A stretch of 64,000 nucleotides of DNA from Bog-473 sp963817735 (lineage in GTDB: Bacteria; Actinomycetota; Acidimicrobiia; Acidimicrobiales; RAAP-2). Of the stretch, positions 30,836 to 39,488 are shown piece after piece. Each line of letters begins with the position of its first letter. Within the stretch, counting starts at the first letter, position 1. The stretch spans positions 49,741-113,740 of the forward strand of contig CAWFPP010000006.1 of assembly GCA_963817735.1 (NCBI GenBank). Reading direction: 5' to 3'. Under the pieces are notes generated by a model. That model made no database searches. It saw nothing but the letters and a program-made list of their open reading frames with translations, and was not told the DNA's origin. Both the position numbers and the translations under genes were made by a program.

Positions 30836-32457
30836 TGAACGACGTCTTCGACACCGGCGCGGTCCTCGACCCCGAGCACACAGGCGACATCCGCGGGGCG
30901 TTCGGCACCATCGCCAGAGGGGATGTGGCGGCCCGGCCGCGCCTGTCCAACAAGGTCAAGACTCTCCTCGCCATCGTCGGACCCGGCCTGATCGTCATGG
31001 TCGGCGACAACGACGCCGGGGCCTTTGGCACCTACACCCAGGCCGGCCAGAACTACGGCACGCACCTGCTGTGGACGTTGTTGCTGCTGATCCCGGTCCT
31101 CTATGTGAACCAGGAGATGGTGCTCCGTCTCGGAGCAGTCACGGGGGTGGGACACGCGCGCTTGATCCTCGAGCGCTTCGGACGCTTCTGGGGTGCCTTC
31201 AGCGTGATCGACCTGTTCGTCCTGAACGCGCTGACCATCGTGACCGAGTTCATCGGCGTCACACTGGCCGTCGGCTACCTTGGCCTGCCCAAGGTCCCCT
31301 CGGTGGTCTTGGCCGGGGTGGTGGTCGTGGCCGCGGCGAGCACAGGCAGTTTTCGGCGCTTCGAGCGTGTCTGCTTCGTGCTCATCGCCGGATCGTTGCT
31401 CTTGATCCCGATCTACCTGATGGTGCACCCACCGGCGGGGGAGATGGCCCGCAACTTCGTCGTACCGAGTCTCCCTCACGCCCAACTCTCGACGGTCATG
31501 CTGCTGATCATCGCCATGGTCGGGACGACCGTCTCCCCGTGGCAGCTGTTCTTCCAGCAGTCCTACGTCATCGACAAGCGCATCACCCCACGCTTCATGA
31601 AGTACGAGCGGGTCGATCTGTGGATCGGCATCGGCATCGTCGTCATCGGGGCGGCGGCGATGTTTGGAATCTCGGACGCGGTCTTCGCCGGCCGCGCCGG
31701 TTTCGGGCACTTCACCGACGCGGCCGGGGTGGCCAAGGGTCTCGGGACCTACGCCTCGCACGTCGCTGGAGATCTCTTCGCCATAGCGCTCCTCGACGCC
31801 AGCATCATCGGCGCAGCGGCTGTCGGCCTGGCGACGGCATATGCCAGCGCGGACGTGCTGGGGGTGAACCACTCGTTGCACCGGTCGGTGGGCCAGGCCA
31901 AGGGTTTCTACGCCTGCTACGGAGGCCTGATGGCGGTCGCCGCCGCGGTGGTGCTGTTGCCAGGAGCGCCGCTCGGTCTGCTCACCGAAGGGGTGCAGAC
32001 CCTGGCCGGGGTCCTTCTCCCCAGCGCCACTGTCTTCTTGCTGTTGCTCTGCAACGACGCGGAGGTGTTGGGTCCGTGGATCAATTCGAAGAAGCTGAAC
32101 GTCTTTACGGCATCGGTGATCTGGGTCCTGGTCTTGCTCTCGGTGATCCTGACGGCGAGCGTGCTGTTCCCGAACATCACCAGCGTCGAGATCGTGAGCG
32201 TCCTCGTCGGCGGCGTCGCGCTCGGCGCCGTCGTCGGGCTGGTCGTGCTTCTGCGAGATCGGGCGAGGCGGGCGGCAGAGCTCACGGTGCCGCCGCAGTG
32301 GCAGGACCGCGCCACTTGGCGCATGCCTGCGCTCGAGCGGCTCTCGCGGCCGCTGCTCTCACGCCAGCGCAAGATGGGCCTTCTGATCCTGCGGGGCTAC
32401 CTGCTGGTGGCCTTCCTGTTGGTCATCGTCAAGGTGGCTGAGATTGCGGTGAAGTAG
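30832..32457 (+). CDS. Nramp-family divalent metal transporter, NRMT-like
   Basis: 541 residues with about 11 membrane helices. The first ATG (30832) is preferred because ggggagg is spaced for it. Canonical Nramp proteins have DPGN in helix 1 and a metal-selective Met in helix 6 (M-P-H). Here helix 1 reads 'GDNDAG' (residues 58-63) and helix 6 'GTTVSPWQLFFQQS', with no Met. The loss of Met matches NRAMP-related magnesium transporters (NRMTs), so Mg2+, perhaps also Mn2+, is the likely substrate rather than iron. The long leader suggests control by the transported ion. Confidence 0.75.
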   Translation: MMNDVFDTGAVLDPEHTGDIRGAFGTIARGDVAARPRLSNKVKTLLAIVGPGLIVMVGDNDAGAFGTYTQAGQNYGTHLLWTLLLLIPVLYVNQEMVLRLGAVTGVGHARLILERFGRFWGAFSVIDLFVLNALTIVTEFIGVTLAVGYLGLPKVPSVVLAGVVVVAAASTGSFRRFERVCFVLIAGSLLLIPIYLMVHPPAGEMARNFVVPSLPHAQLSTVMLLIIAMVGTTVSPWQLFFQQSYVIDKRITPRFMKYERVDLWIGIGIVVIGAAAMFGISDAVFAGRAGFGHFTDAAGVAKGLGTYASHVAGDLFAIALLDASIIGAAAVGLATAYASADVLGVNHSLHRSVGQAKGFYACYGGLMAVAAAVVLLPGAPLGLLTEGVQTLAGVLLPSATVFLLLLCNDAEVLGPWINSKKLNVFTASVIWVLVLLSVILTASVLFPNITSVEIVSVLVGGVALGAVVGLVVLLRDRARRAAELTVPPQWQDRATWRMPALERLSRPLLSRQRKMGLLILRGYLLVAFLLVIVKVAEIAVK

Positions 32458-32553
32458 GGCGTTCCCCCCTGCGGCGTGTTCGTGCGCCCAGCGGCGGGGC
32501 CGCCTGGCGGAACCGGCGACTGCGGGGCCGGGTTCTCGAGCCCAGTTGGTCGT

Positions 32554-33135
32554 TCAGTCGTCGAGATGGCGACGTTCGAGTCCCGCAACGATCTCGGAGA
32601 AGACGTCTTCGACATGTTGGTTGCCGTCGATCTCCAGGACCAGCCTTCGTCGGCGGTAGAACCCCAACAGGGGCTCGGTTTCGGCGACGAACACTTCAAA
32701 GCGATGTGCCACGACCTCTTCGGCGTCGTCGATCCGCCTCTCGTGCATGTCCCGAAGGCGGAGCCGACGCGTGAGCTCCTCACGTGGGACGTCGATGTGC
32801 ACAACTGCCTGCAACTCGATGGACGTGACCTCCTTCGCAAGGCGGTACGCGGCTTCAGCCTGGCGAATATTCCGTGGAAACCCATCCAACACGTAGCCAC
32901 CGCTGTGGGCGGCCTCTATCAAGGGTGCGGCCAACAGCTCGAGGATCAGGTCGTCGGGTACGAGGTCGCCGCTCCGGACGTACTCGACCACCTTCCTGCC
33001 TATCTCCGAATTCTCGGCGATCTGCTGGCGCAACACCTCTCCGCTCGACAAATGGGTGATCCCGTAGTGGTCCGCGAGCCTCGAGGCCTGGGTGCCCTTG
33101 CCTCCTCCGGGCGGGGCAATCAACAGGACTCGCAC
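32554..33135 (-). CDS. adk: Adenylate kinase-like nucleotide kinase
   Basis: 193 residues from a GTG whose context is TAACTT then seven bases, the leaderless pattern. 'APPGGGKGTQ' (7-16) is the P-loop; 'LSSGEVLR' the NMP-binding helix; 'GYVLDGFPRNIRQAE' the D-G-F-P-R substrate motif; the lid region 'RLRLRDMHERRIDDAEEVVAHR' is short and lacks zinc cysteines. It catalyses ATP + AMP to 2 ADP or a related NMP exchange. Adenylate kinase is usually in the ribosomal protein cluster, which is not here, so this may be a second copy. Confidence 0.8.
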   Translation of the reverse strand: MRVLLIAPPGGGKGTQASRLADHYGITHLSSGEVLRQQIAENSEIGRKVVEYVRSGDLVPDDLILELLAAPLIEAAHSGGYVLDGFPRNIRQAEAAYRLAKEVTSIELQAVVHIDVPREELTRRLRLRDMHERRIDDAEEVVAHRFEVFVAETEPLLGFYRRRRLVLEIDGNQHVEDVFSEIVAGLERRHLDD

Positions 33136-33245
33136 CAGGCAGAAGTTAGCCCTTCGAATCAGTCGCCTCCTGAGAGGAACCTGATTGCCGGATCGAGCTT
33201 CCACCGGCCATTGCGACTACCGTCGCGTGCGGACGGAGGTGACCT

Positions 33246-34652
33246 ATGAAGGCTCTCGTAGTGGGCGGCGGCATGATGGGCCTCTGTACGGCCATGTTGC
33301 TGGCCAACGACGGCCACGAGGTGACCGTCCTGGAGCGCGACGAGCACGGCCCGCCCGATCCTGCCGCGGCCTTCGAGTCGTGGGAGCGGCGCGGGGTGAA
33401 CCAGTTCCGCATGGCACACTTCTTCCTCAGCCGCTTCCGCGAGATGCTGGAGTGCGAACTGCCGCAGTTGCGCGACGGACTGGCTGGCGCCGGCGCGATC
33501 TCCTACAACGTCCTGGCCAACATCCCCGACGAATTGAAGGGTGGGCCCCGGGCCGACGACGATCGCTTCGATACCATCACCGGACGGCGACCGGTGGTGG
33601 AGTCGGTGACGGCGCAACTCTGTGCGGAGACCAAGAACGTCAGCATCCGACGCGGTTCCACCGTGCAGGCGCTGCTGGCCGGTTCCTCCAACCACAAAGG
33701 CGTGCCGCACGTCACGGGCGTGAAACTGGACTCGGACGAGGCGATCACCGCCGATCTGGTGATCGACGCCTCCGGCCGGCGCTCGGCGCTGCCGCGGTGG
33801 CTCACGGCCATTGGTGCCGCGCCGATCGTCGAAGAGCAGGAGGACTCCGGCTTCGTCTACTACGGACGGCACTTCCGTTCCGCCGATGGGCAGATGCCCG
33901 TCATGCTCGGTCCGCTGAAGCAGGACCTGGGCTCCATCGGCATTCTGACGTTGCCGGCAGACAACGGAACCTGGTCGGTCACCCTGACGGCGAGCTCGAA
34001 AGATGCCGAGCTCCGGGCGCTGCGCCACCCCAAGACGTGGGAGAGGGTGAATCGGATGCTCCCGTTGACGGCACACTGGATCGACGCCGAGCCGCTCGAC
34101 GAGAGCGTGGTCGTGATGGCCAAGATCGAGGACCGGATCCGGGACTTCGCGCCGGGCGGCAATCCGGTGGCCACGGGCGTGGTCGCGGTGGCCGATTCCT
34201 GGTCGTGCACCAACCCCTCGCTCGGCCGTGGCGCCTCCATCGGCCTGCTGCACGCGCTCACGCTGCGCGACCACCTCCGGCAGCCGGACGACCCCTGGGA
34301 TCTCGCGACCGGGTGGTACCGGGAAACCCGCGAGACGCTCGAACCGTGGTACCGCACCACGAAGGCCTACGACAGCCACCGGTTGCAGGAGATACAAGCC
34401 GTGATCGACGGTCGCCCCTATGCGACCGACGACGAGTTCTGGCTTCTCAACCACGGCCTCGAGGCTGCTGCCCTCGCGGACGGGGACAACATACGCGCCG
34501 TGCTCGACATGGGGATGGCGCTCCGTCGTCCCGACGAGGTGCTGGGCGACCCGGCGCTGCGCGAGCGGATCCTGGGTCAGACGGCATCGGATGCCGAAGA
34601 CTCGGGTCTGGCGCCCGACCGTGAGCAATTGCTCGCCGCGCTGAGCGGCTGA
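33246..34652 (+). CDS. FAD-dependent monooxygenase (StyA/halogenase-like)
   Basis: 468 residues. The Rossmann 'LVVGGGMMGLCTAMLLANDGHEV' with the following 'LERD' binds FAD; 'VIDASGRRSALP' and 'VAVADSWSCTNPSLGRGASIGL' are the second and third FAD contacts of group A/E monooxygenases. It resembles geranylgeranyl-reductase or styrene-monooxygenase-like proteins and lacks a clear halogenase 'WxWxIP'. The ATG follows ggaggtgacc. An epoxide-hydrolase-like gene follows by 20 bases, which would suit an epoxide product. Confidence 0.75.
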   Translation: MKALVVGGGMMGLCTAMLLANDGHEVTVLERDEHGPPDPAAAFESWERRGVNQFRMAHFFLSRFREMLECELPQLRDGLAGAGAISYNVLANIPDELKGGPRADDDRFDTITGRRPVVESVTAQLCAETKNVSIRRGSTVQALLAGSSNHKGVPHVTGVKLDSDEAITADLVIDASGRRSALPRWLTAIGAAPIVEEQEDSGFVYYGRHFRSADGQMPVMLGPLKQDLGSIGILTLPADNGTWSVTLTASSKDAELRALRHPKTWERVNRMLPLTAHWIDAEPLDESVVVMAKIEDRIRDFAPGGNPVATGVVAVADSWSCTNPSLGRGASIGLLHALTLRDHLRQPDDPWDLATGWYRETRETLEPWYRTTKAYDSHRLQEIQAVIDGRPYATDDEFWLLNHGLEAAALADGDNIRAVLDMGMALRRPDEVLGDPALRERILGQTASDAEDSGLAPDREQLLAALSG

Positions 34653-34672
34653 CAGGGGAGAGGCCCAGCACA

Positions 34673-35488
34673 ATGCACGTCGACAGCTCAGGTGTCAGCC
34701 TCAACGTCGAGATCACCGGGCCCGACGACGGTCCACCCGTGCTGCTGCTGCACGGTTTCCCCGACACTGGCCGCCTCTGGTCCAGACAGGTGGCCGCCCT
34801 GGCGGGTGCCGGCTACCGGGTGATCGTCCCCGACCAGCGCGGCTACGGCCAGTCCGACAAGCCGACGGCGGTCGACGACTACAACATCATTCTGCTGGCG
34901 GCGGACGTGGCCGCAGTGCTGGACCAGGCCGGCGTGGAGAAGGCGGCGGTCGTCGGGCACGACTGGGGAGCGGCGGTGGCCTGGACCGCGGCGGCGCTGG
35001 CGCCCGACCGCGTCGACCGGCTCGTCGTGCTGTCGGTCGGCCACCCGCTGGCCTTCGGCGCAGCCGGCCTGGAGCAGCGGGAGAAGTCGTGGTACATGCT
35101 CTTGTTCCAGTTCGAGGGGATTGCCGAGGAGTGGCTCTCCGCCAACGACTGGGCCAACTTCCGCGCCTGGAGCCGCCACCCCGACGCGGACGCCGTTATC
35201 GCCGAGCTCGAGGCCAACGGGTCGCTGACCCCGGGCCTGAACTGGTACCGGGCCAACGTCCACCCCCGGACGCTGGTCGAGCCACCTCCGATGATTCCGC
35301 CCGTGACCGTCCCGACACTGGGCGTCTGGAGCTCTGGTGACGTGGCGCTCACGGAGGCGCAGATGAAGGGGTCGTCCGCATTCGTGGAGGCGGACTGGCG
35401 CTACCACCGTCTGGACGGGCCGGGCCACTGGATGCAGATTGAAGCACCCGGAGAGGTGAACCGCCTCCTGCTCGACTACCTGGCCTGA
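34673..35488 (+). CDS. Alpha/beta hydrolase, epoxide-hydrolase-like
   Basis: 271 residues. 'HGFPD' is the oxyanion element, the nucleophile is Asp in 'VVGHDWGAA', and 'GPGHWMQIEAP' carries the catalytic His. Asp as nucleophile points to epoxide hydrolase or haloalkane dehalogenase rather than an esterase. Position right after the FAD monooxygenase suggests an oxidise-then-hydrolyse pair. Cytoplasmic; substrate unknown. Confidence 0.82.
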   Translation: MHVDSSGVSLNVEITGPDDGPPVLLLHGFPDTGRLWSRQVAALAGAGYRVIVPDQRGYGQSDKPTAVDDYNIILLAADVAAVLDQAGVEKAAVVGHDWGAAVAWTAAALAPDRVDRLVVLSVGHPLAFGAAGLEQREKSWYMLLFQFEGIAEEWLSANDWANFRAWSRHPDADAVIAELEANGSLTPGLNWYRANVHPRTLVEPPPMIPPVTVPTLGVWSSGDVALTEAQMKGSSAFVEADWRYHRLDGPGHWMQIEAPGEVNRLLLDYLA

Positions 35489-35562
35489 GACCACTGATCG
35501 GCCGACCGGCGTAAGGAGATCGACGCGGTCAGAGCCGGGTTCGACCTCGTACGCTGCAAGTC

Positions 35563-35967
35563 ATGACGATCACCCTGACCGACGCGGAACGCACCTACCT
35601 GCACAGCCAACCCCTGGCGCGCCTGGCCACCGTCGATGCGGGCGGCGCGCCGCAGAACAGCCCGGTCGGCGTGTTCTTCGACGAGAAGACCGGCGACATC
35701 GTCATCGGCGGCCACGCCATGGGGGCATCGCGCAAGTTCCGCAACGTGCGGGCCAACGGCCGGGCCGCCGTCGTGGTCGACGATCTCGTCTCACGGGAAC
35801 CGTGGACGGTGCGTGGACTCGAGATCCGCGGCACGGCGGTGGCGCTGGAAGACGTCGATCCCCCGGTCCCGTTCATGAGCCGCGAGGTCATCCGTGTCAC
35901 GCCGACGTGGGTGTCGAGCTGGGGCATCGACCCCGAGCACCCGGACCGGCAGACCCGTCGCTCTTGA
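35563..35967 (+). CDS. PPOX-class F420-dependent oxidoreductase
   Basis: 134 residues, split beta-barrel flavin/F420 fold. 'LARLATVDAGGAPQNSPVGVFFD', 'DIVIGGHAMGASRKFRNVRANGRAAVVVDD' and the end 'VTPTWVSSWGID' are typical of F420-binding pyridoxamine-oxidase-like proteins of actinobacteria. TACGCT at 35550-35555 lies seven bases before the ATG (leaderless pattern). Confidence 0.82.
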   Translation: MTITLTDAERTYLHSQPLARLATVDAGGAPQNSPVGVFFDEKTGDIVIGGHAMGASRKFRNVRANGRAAVVVDDLVSREPWTVRGLEIRGTAVALEDVDPPVPFMSREVIRVTPTWVSSWGIDPEHPDRQTRRS

Positions 35968-35985
35968 GGGTCGGGACCGGGGCGC

Positions 35986-37281
35986 TTACGGGCGTCGGCC
36001 GTTGGGCATGAGGTCACTCGAGCCCCACTGCCCGAGCGAGTTCAGCTGTACCTGGTCGCCCGTTGCCTCTACGATCTGGTCGCCGCCCACGTAGATGCCG
36101 GTGTGGTACACGCTGGTCCAGTCGGTCTGGCTGGTGCCCCAGAACACGAGATCGCCGGCCGACAGCGCTTGGAGCGCGACCGGTTCGCCGGCCGTGTGGT
36201 ACTGGTCGTCGGAGACGCGGGCGAATCCGACGCCGGCCCCGCTCTCCCACGAGGCCAGGGCCAGCCCGGAGCAGTCGTAACCGACCGGCCCGTTGCCGCC
36301 CCAGATGTAGGGCTTGCCGAGCTGCGCGAAGGCGAAGAGGACGGCGCGGTCCCCCGGAGTGGCGGGGCCGAACAGCAGTGCTTCCGTGGGCGGGGCTCCG
36401 GTGGTGTCACCGAAGGGGTACGCGGTGCCGTTCTGCTCCTCCACCCAATAGCCCTGTCCCGACCGGGTCGGGACGACCCGCTCGGCCGGGTCGAGGCCCG
36501 GCCCACCTGCGGCGGAGCCGTCGAAGCTGGCGTCACCGAAGTTGAAGATGCCCCCGTCGGCCGCCAGCAACCAGTAGCCGTTGCCGTCGGGGGTCGCCGC
36601 CATGCTCACGATGGGCTGGTCCAGCGGGATGGACCCGGTCGAGCCGTCGAAGGCCGCGTCGCCGAAGTTGAAGATGCCGCCGTCGGACGCCACCAGCCAG
36701 TAGCCCTTGCCGTCGGGGGTCGCGGCCATGCCCACGATCGGCTTGTTCAACGCGATCGATCCGGTCGAGCCGTAGAAGGCAGCGTCGCCGAAGGTGAAGA
36801 TGCCGCCGTCGGATGCCACCAACCAGTAGCCCTTGCCGTCGGGGGTCGCGGCCATGCCCACGATCGGCTTGTTCAGCGCGATGGCACCGGTCGAGCCGTA
36901 AAAGGTGGCGTCGCCGTACGAGAAGATGCCGCCGTCCGAGGCCACCAGCCAATAGCCGCCCCGGTCCTTGGTGGCGGTGATGGCGACGACGGGGTGATTG
37001 AGGGGCAGGCCGTCGGCCGAGCCGAAAGCGCCGGCGTTGCCGAAGTCCCACACCGCGCCCTGGGCGTCGGCCAGCCAGAAATTGTCCGCGGGGATGCCGG
37101 TGGACGAGGCCGTGCTCTGGCCGCCCGGAGTTGACGCGCCGACGCCGCTCACCGAGGCACTCCAGGCCGCGAGGGCGACGAGGGCGATCGCCCCGATCGT
37201 CAGGCGCGCCGCCGACGCCGCCGACGCCGTCACGGAGCCGCGGCCGCGTCGGACCGCGCGGGGTGAGGCCGTGGTGCGCAC
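35986..37281 (-). CDS. Secreted NlpC/P60 peptidoglycan hydrolase with repeats
   Basis: 431 residues. A signal segment ('LTIGAIALVALAAWSASVSGVGAS') is followed by four tandem 42-residue repeats ('GYWLVASDGGIFxFGDAxFYGS'), then a degenerate repeat and a C-terminal NlpC/P60 domain with the catalytic Cys ('YDCSGLALASW'), 'RVSDDQY', and His ('VYHTGIYVGG'). NlpC/P60 domains cut peptide stems in peptidoglycan. The repeats form a propeller-like module, probably for wall or sugar binding. Confidence 0.85.
   Translation of the reverse strand: MRTTASPRAVRRGRGSVTASAASAARLTIGAIALVALAAWSASVSGVGASTPGGQSTASSTGIPADNFWLADAQGAVWDFGNAGAFGSADGLPLNHPVVAITATKDRGGYWLVASDGGIFSYGDATFYGSTGAIALNKPIVGMAATPDGKGYWLVASDGGIFTFGDAAFYGSTGSIALNKPIVGMAATPDGKGYWLVASDGGIFNFGDAAFDGSTGSIPLDQPIVSMAATPDGNGYWLLAADGGIFNFGDASFDGSAAGGPGLDPAERVVPTRSGQGYWVEEQNGTAYPFGDTTGAPPTEALLFGPATPGDRAVLFAFAQLGKPYIWGGNGPVGYDCSGLALASWESGAGVGFARVSDDQYHTAGEPVALQALSAGDLVFWGTSQTDWTSVYHTGIYVGGDQIVEATGDQVQLNSLGQWGSSDLMPNGRRP
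36544..37047 (-). repeat. Four 126-bp tandem repeats in NlpC/P60 gene
   Basis: The element gaagatgcc(g/c)cc recurs at 36544, 36670, 36796 and 36922, exactly 126 bases apart. The central copies are nearly identical over long stretches, so copy number may vary by recombination between strains. Confidence 0.8.
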
Positions 37282-37433
37282 GGGTCAGGAGTCGACGCGC
37301 CGCGGCGTTTCCTGAAGGGCTGCACCGGGGGATGACCCCGGAATTTGGGCGTCGGTTGGGTTTGCCGCAGTCCCACCCGCCAGACGGGACAGTGCCACGT
37401 CCCTTCTGGGGGTGTGTGGGATCGGGTGGCTTC

Positions 37434-38120
37434 CTAGGACTTGATCAGGAACGAGTAGCTGTAGGGCGCCGCCGGCGGCGTCAAGGTGAAGGAGCGCAGA
37501 CCTGACGTCACGACCACCTTGGTCCCACCGGCGCCGACGTCGACCTGGGAGGGGCCCAGCATGAGCTCCTTCTGCGAGCTGTCGGCAGCCAGGATGCCCT
37601 CGAAGGCCGGGCGCTGGCCCGCTGCGCCGATGCTGACCCAGGAGCGGCCGGTCGACGTCAGCACGGTCACGGCGTAGGCGGCGATGTCGACCCGGTACGT
37701 GGCGGTGCCGTTGCCGGTCGAGACGGGGGTCACCAGGGGCACCGTGGACGAGCCGGTCGAAGCGTGATGCCTGCCCGCCTGCGTCGTGCTCGGGCTGCCC
37801 GTCCCGCTCTTGTCGATGATGCCGGCCTTCACGAGGCCGAGGGTCGCAGCTGCGGCCACTACGGCCAGGGCCACGATGACCACGAGCACCCGGAGCCACC
37901 GAGCCGGGTGGGGCCGGGCCGCGCCGGACCGGACCACCGGGATCTTGTCGGTGTCCGCGTAGGTCGGGTAGGCGTCGCGGAAGAGCTGTCCCTGGGTGTC
38001 CGTGACCGGCCGTTCGACGACGGCCGTAGCGGACGGATCAGGCCTGAGCCCTGCTTCGTCGGCTTGCACGTCCATGGCCGTTTTCTCGACCTCCCACGCC
38101 CCGTACTTGAACTTCGCCAA
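37434..38120 (-). CDS. Single-pass membrane protein with RodZ-like C-terminal domain
   Basis: 228 residues. A charged cytoplasmic N-terminus (about 1-74), one membrane helix ('WLRVLVVIVALAVVAAAATLGLV', about 75-97), a Ser/Thr/Gly linker, and an outer domain with 'TSTGRSWVSIGAAGQRPAFEGIL' and 'VDVGAGGTKVVVTSGL'. That outer domain resembles the DUF4115 region of RodZ. There is no N-terminal helix-turn-helix, so it is not RodZ itself. A cell-wall link is possible. Confidence 0.65.
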   Translation of the reverse strand: MAKFKYGAWEVEKTAMDVQADEAGLRPDPSATAVVERPVTDTQGQLFRDAYPTYADTDKIPVVRSGAARPHPARWLRVLVVIVALAVVAAAATLGLVKAGIIDKSGTGSPSTTQAGRHHASTGSSTVPLVTPVSTGNGTATYRVDIAAYAVTVLTSTGRSWVSIGAAGQRPAFEGILAADSSQKELMLGPSQVDVGAGGTKVVVTSGLRSFTLTPPAAPYSYSFLIKS

Positions 38121-38270
38121 TTACTGCGGCCCTGACCCACCCTGTGGGCCCTCCGGGGGTACCTCCGCACGGTACCGCCGGCTCCCGTCTACCAGGATCG
38201 CACGCGGAAGGGGTCAATGGGTGCGCAGCGGGGCCGAAATTGGGTTCCGGTCACAGGGCGACCGGGTGCC

Positions 38271-38777
38271 TCAGCGGCCCACGCTGCCATCGAGGAGCTC
38301 ACGGGTGATGTCCATGTGCCCGACATGGCGGGCCGTTTCCTCAATCAGGTGGAACAGCGCCCAGCGGAAGGTGGTCGGGCGGAAGGCGCCACGGGAAGGC
38401 AGGTCGAGCGTGGTGATCCGGTCCAGGACGAGGTCCGCCCGGGCGCTCTCCGCCCGGTAGAACGCGACCACCTGCTCGACGCCCCAGCCTTCGGGCAGCT
38501 CGAACATGCGGGCCCGCCAGCCCATGTCCATCGGCTCGCCGGCGCAGATGGCCCGGAGCCAGAGCCGCTCGGCGTACCCGAGGTGGACCACCAGCACGCC
38601 GAGCGAGTTCGCCGCCTGGGCCGGCCGCCAGCACAGCTGCGCGACGTCGAGGCCCTCGACCTTGAAGATGGCGCTCTCGCGCAGGTGCTGGAGCCAGGCC
38701 CGCCCCATGGCCAGCTCGTCGAGCGGCGCAGCCTCGTCGGGCCGCGGCACACGCAGCGATGGCGGCGTCTCGGGCAA
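38271..38777 (-). CDS. DinB-family (mycothiol transferase-like) protein
   Basis: 168 residues from a TTG; a GTG at 38750 is an equally possible start. It has the four-helix DinB fold with metal-binding histidines, seen in 'LGVLVVHLGYAERLWL' and 'RHVGHMDITRELLDG', the latter being typical of the DUF664 group. Members transfer mycothiol or bacillithiol to electrophiles. It is one of two such proteins here (also 54975-55457). Confidence 0.78.
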   Translation of the reverse strand: MPETPPSLRVPRPDEAAPLDELAMGRAWLQHLRESAIFKVEGLDVAQLCWRPAQAANSLGVLVVHLGYAERLWLRAICAGEPMDMGWRARMFELPEGWGVEQVVAFYRAESARADLVLDRITTLDLPSRGAFRPTTFRWALFHLIEETARHVGHMDITRELLDGSVGR

Positions 38778-38799
38778 CGAACGTCTCCGTGCTGCGCGC

Positions 38800-39321
38800 T
38801 TATGGAATGCTTACCGTCGTCGAGGTAATCGGGGTGCCGCCGCACACCGACGTGTACCAGTTGGCGATGGTCGTGCCGTCGGTCACGAGACTCGGGTCCT
38901 TGCCGAGAGTGGCGAACGACGCGATGAGGCCCTGCAGGCTGCTGGCGCTCTGAATGTCGTTACGGAACTTCTTCTCGTAGGAGAGCAGGTTCTTGAAGGC
39001 GGTCTGTACCTTGGGTGGCGCGGTCTTGATGACACCCAGCGCCTTGTTCACGTCGTTGAGGTCGGCGTTGTAGGCGTTCAGCATCGCCTGCTTGGCTGAC
39101 GCGAAGTTGCCCGACGTCATGGCCTTCTCGATGGCCTGACCGGTCGAGCTCGAGCCGGTCTGCTCGGTCTTGACGTCCTTGCACATGGCGCTGCCGGGCG
39201 CCGATCCCTTGGTCTTGTGGCTCTTGGCCGAGGCCGCGGTCAGCGGCGCCAGGGCCAGCGTCACGCCGAGCACCCCGGCACAGATGCCAACCCACCTCGA
39301 TCGCTGGTTCACGCTCGCCAC
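38800..39321 (-). CDS. Secreted protein of unknown function
   Basis: 173 residues with a signal peptide (basic start, 'VGICAGVLGVTLALAPLTAASA', cleavage near residue 31). The mature part is helical, with a Lys/Ala-rich 'AMTSGNFASAKQAMLNAYNADLNDVNKAL' and two cysteines (early 'AMCKDV', late 'SVCGG') that could pair. No family recognised. It lies 22 bases upstream of the DinB gene on the same strand. Confidence 0.7.
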   Translation of the reverse strand: MASVNQRSRWVGICAGVLGVTLALAPLTAASAKSHKTKGSAPGSAMCKDVKTEQTGSSSTGQAIEKAMTSGNFASAKQAMLNAYNADLNDVNKALGVIKTAPPKVQTAFKNLLSYEKKFRNDIQSASSLQGLIASFATLGKDPSLVTDGTTIANWYTSVCGGTPITSTTVSIP

Positions 39322-39488
39322 CTCCCAGTCTCGAGTATGGAGAGGACGCTACAGCAGACCCTCCGGTGATTCAGGGGATAGATCGGTCCATCGGACCTGG
39401 TCCGCGCCCCCCTGCGTCGTCCTGAACCGGGGGCCGCCGGGGATTATGGTGGGCAGCTGACGGGGCGTCAGAAAACTGGGGGCACGCG

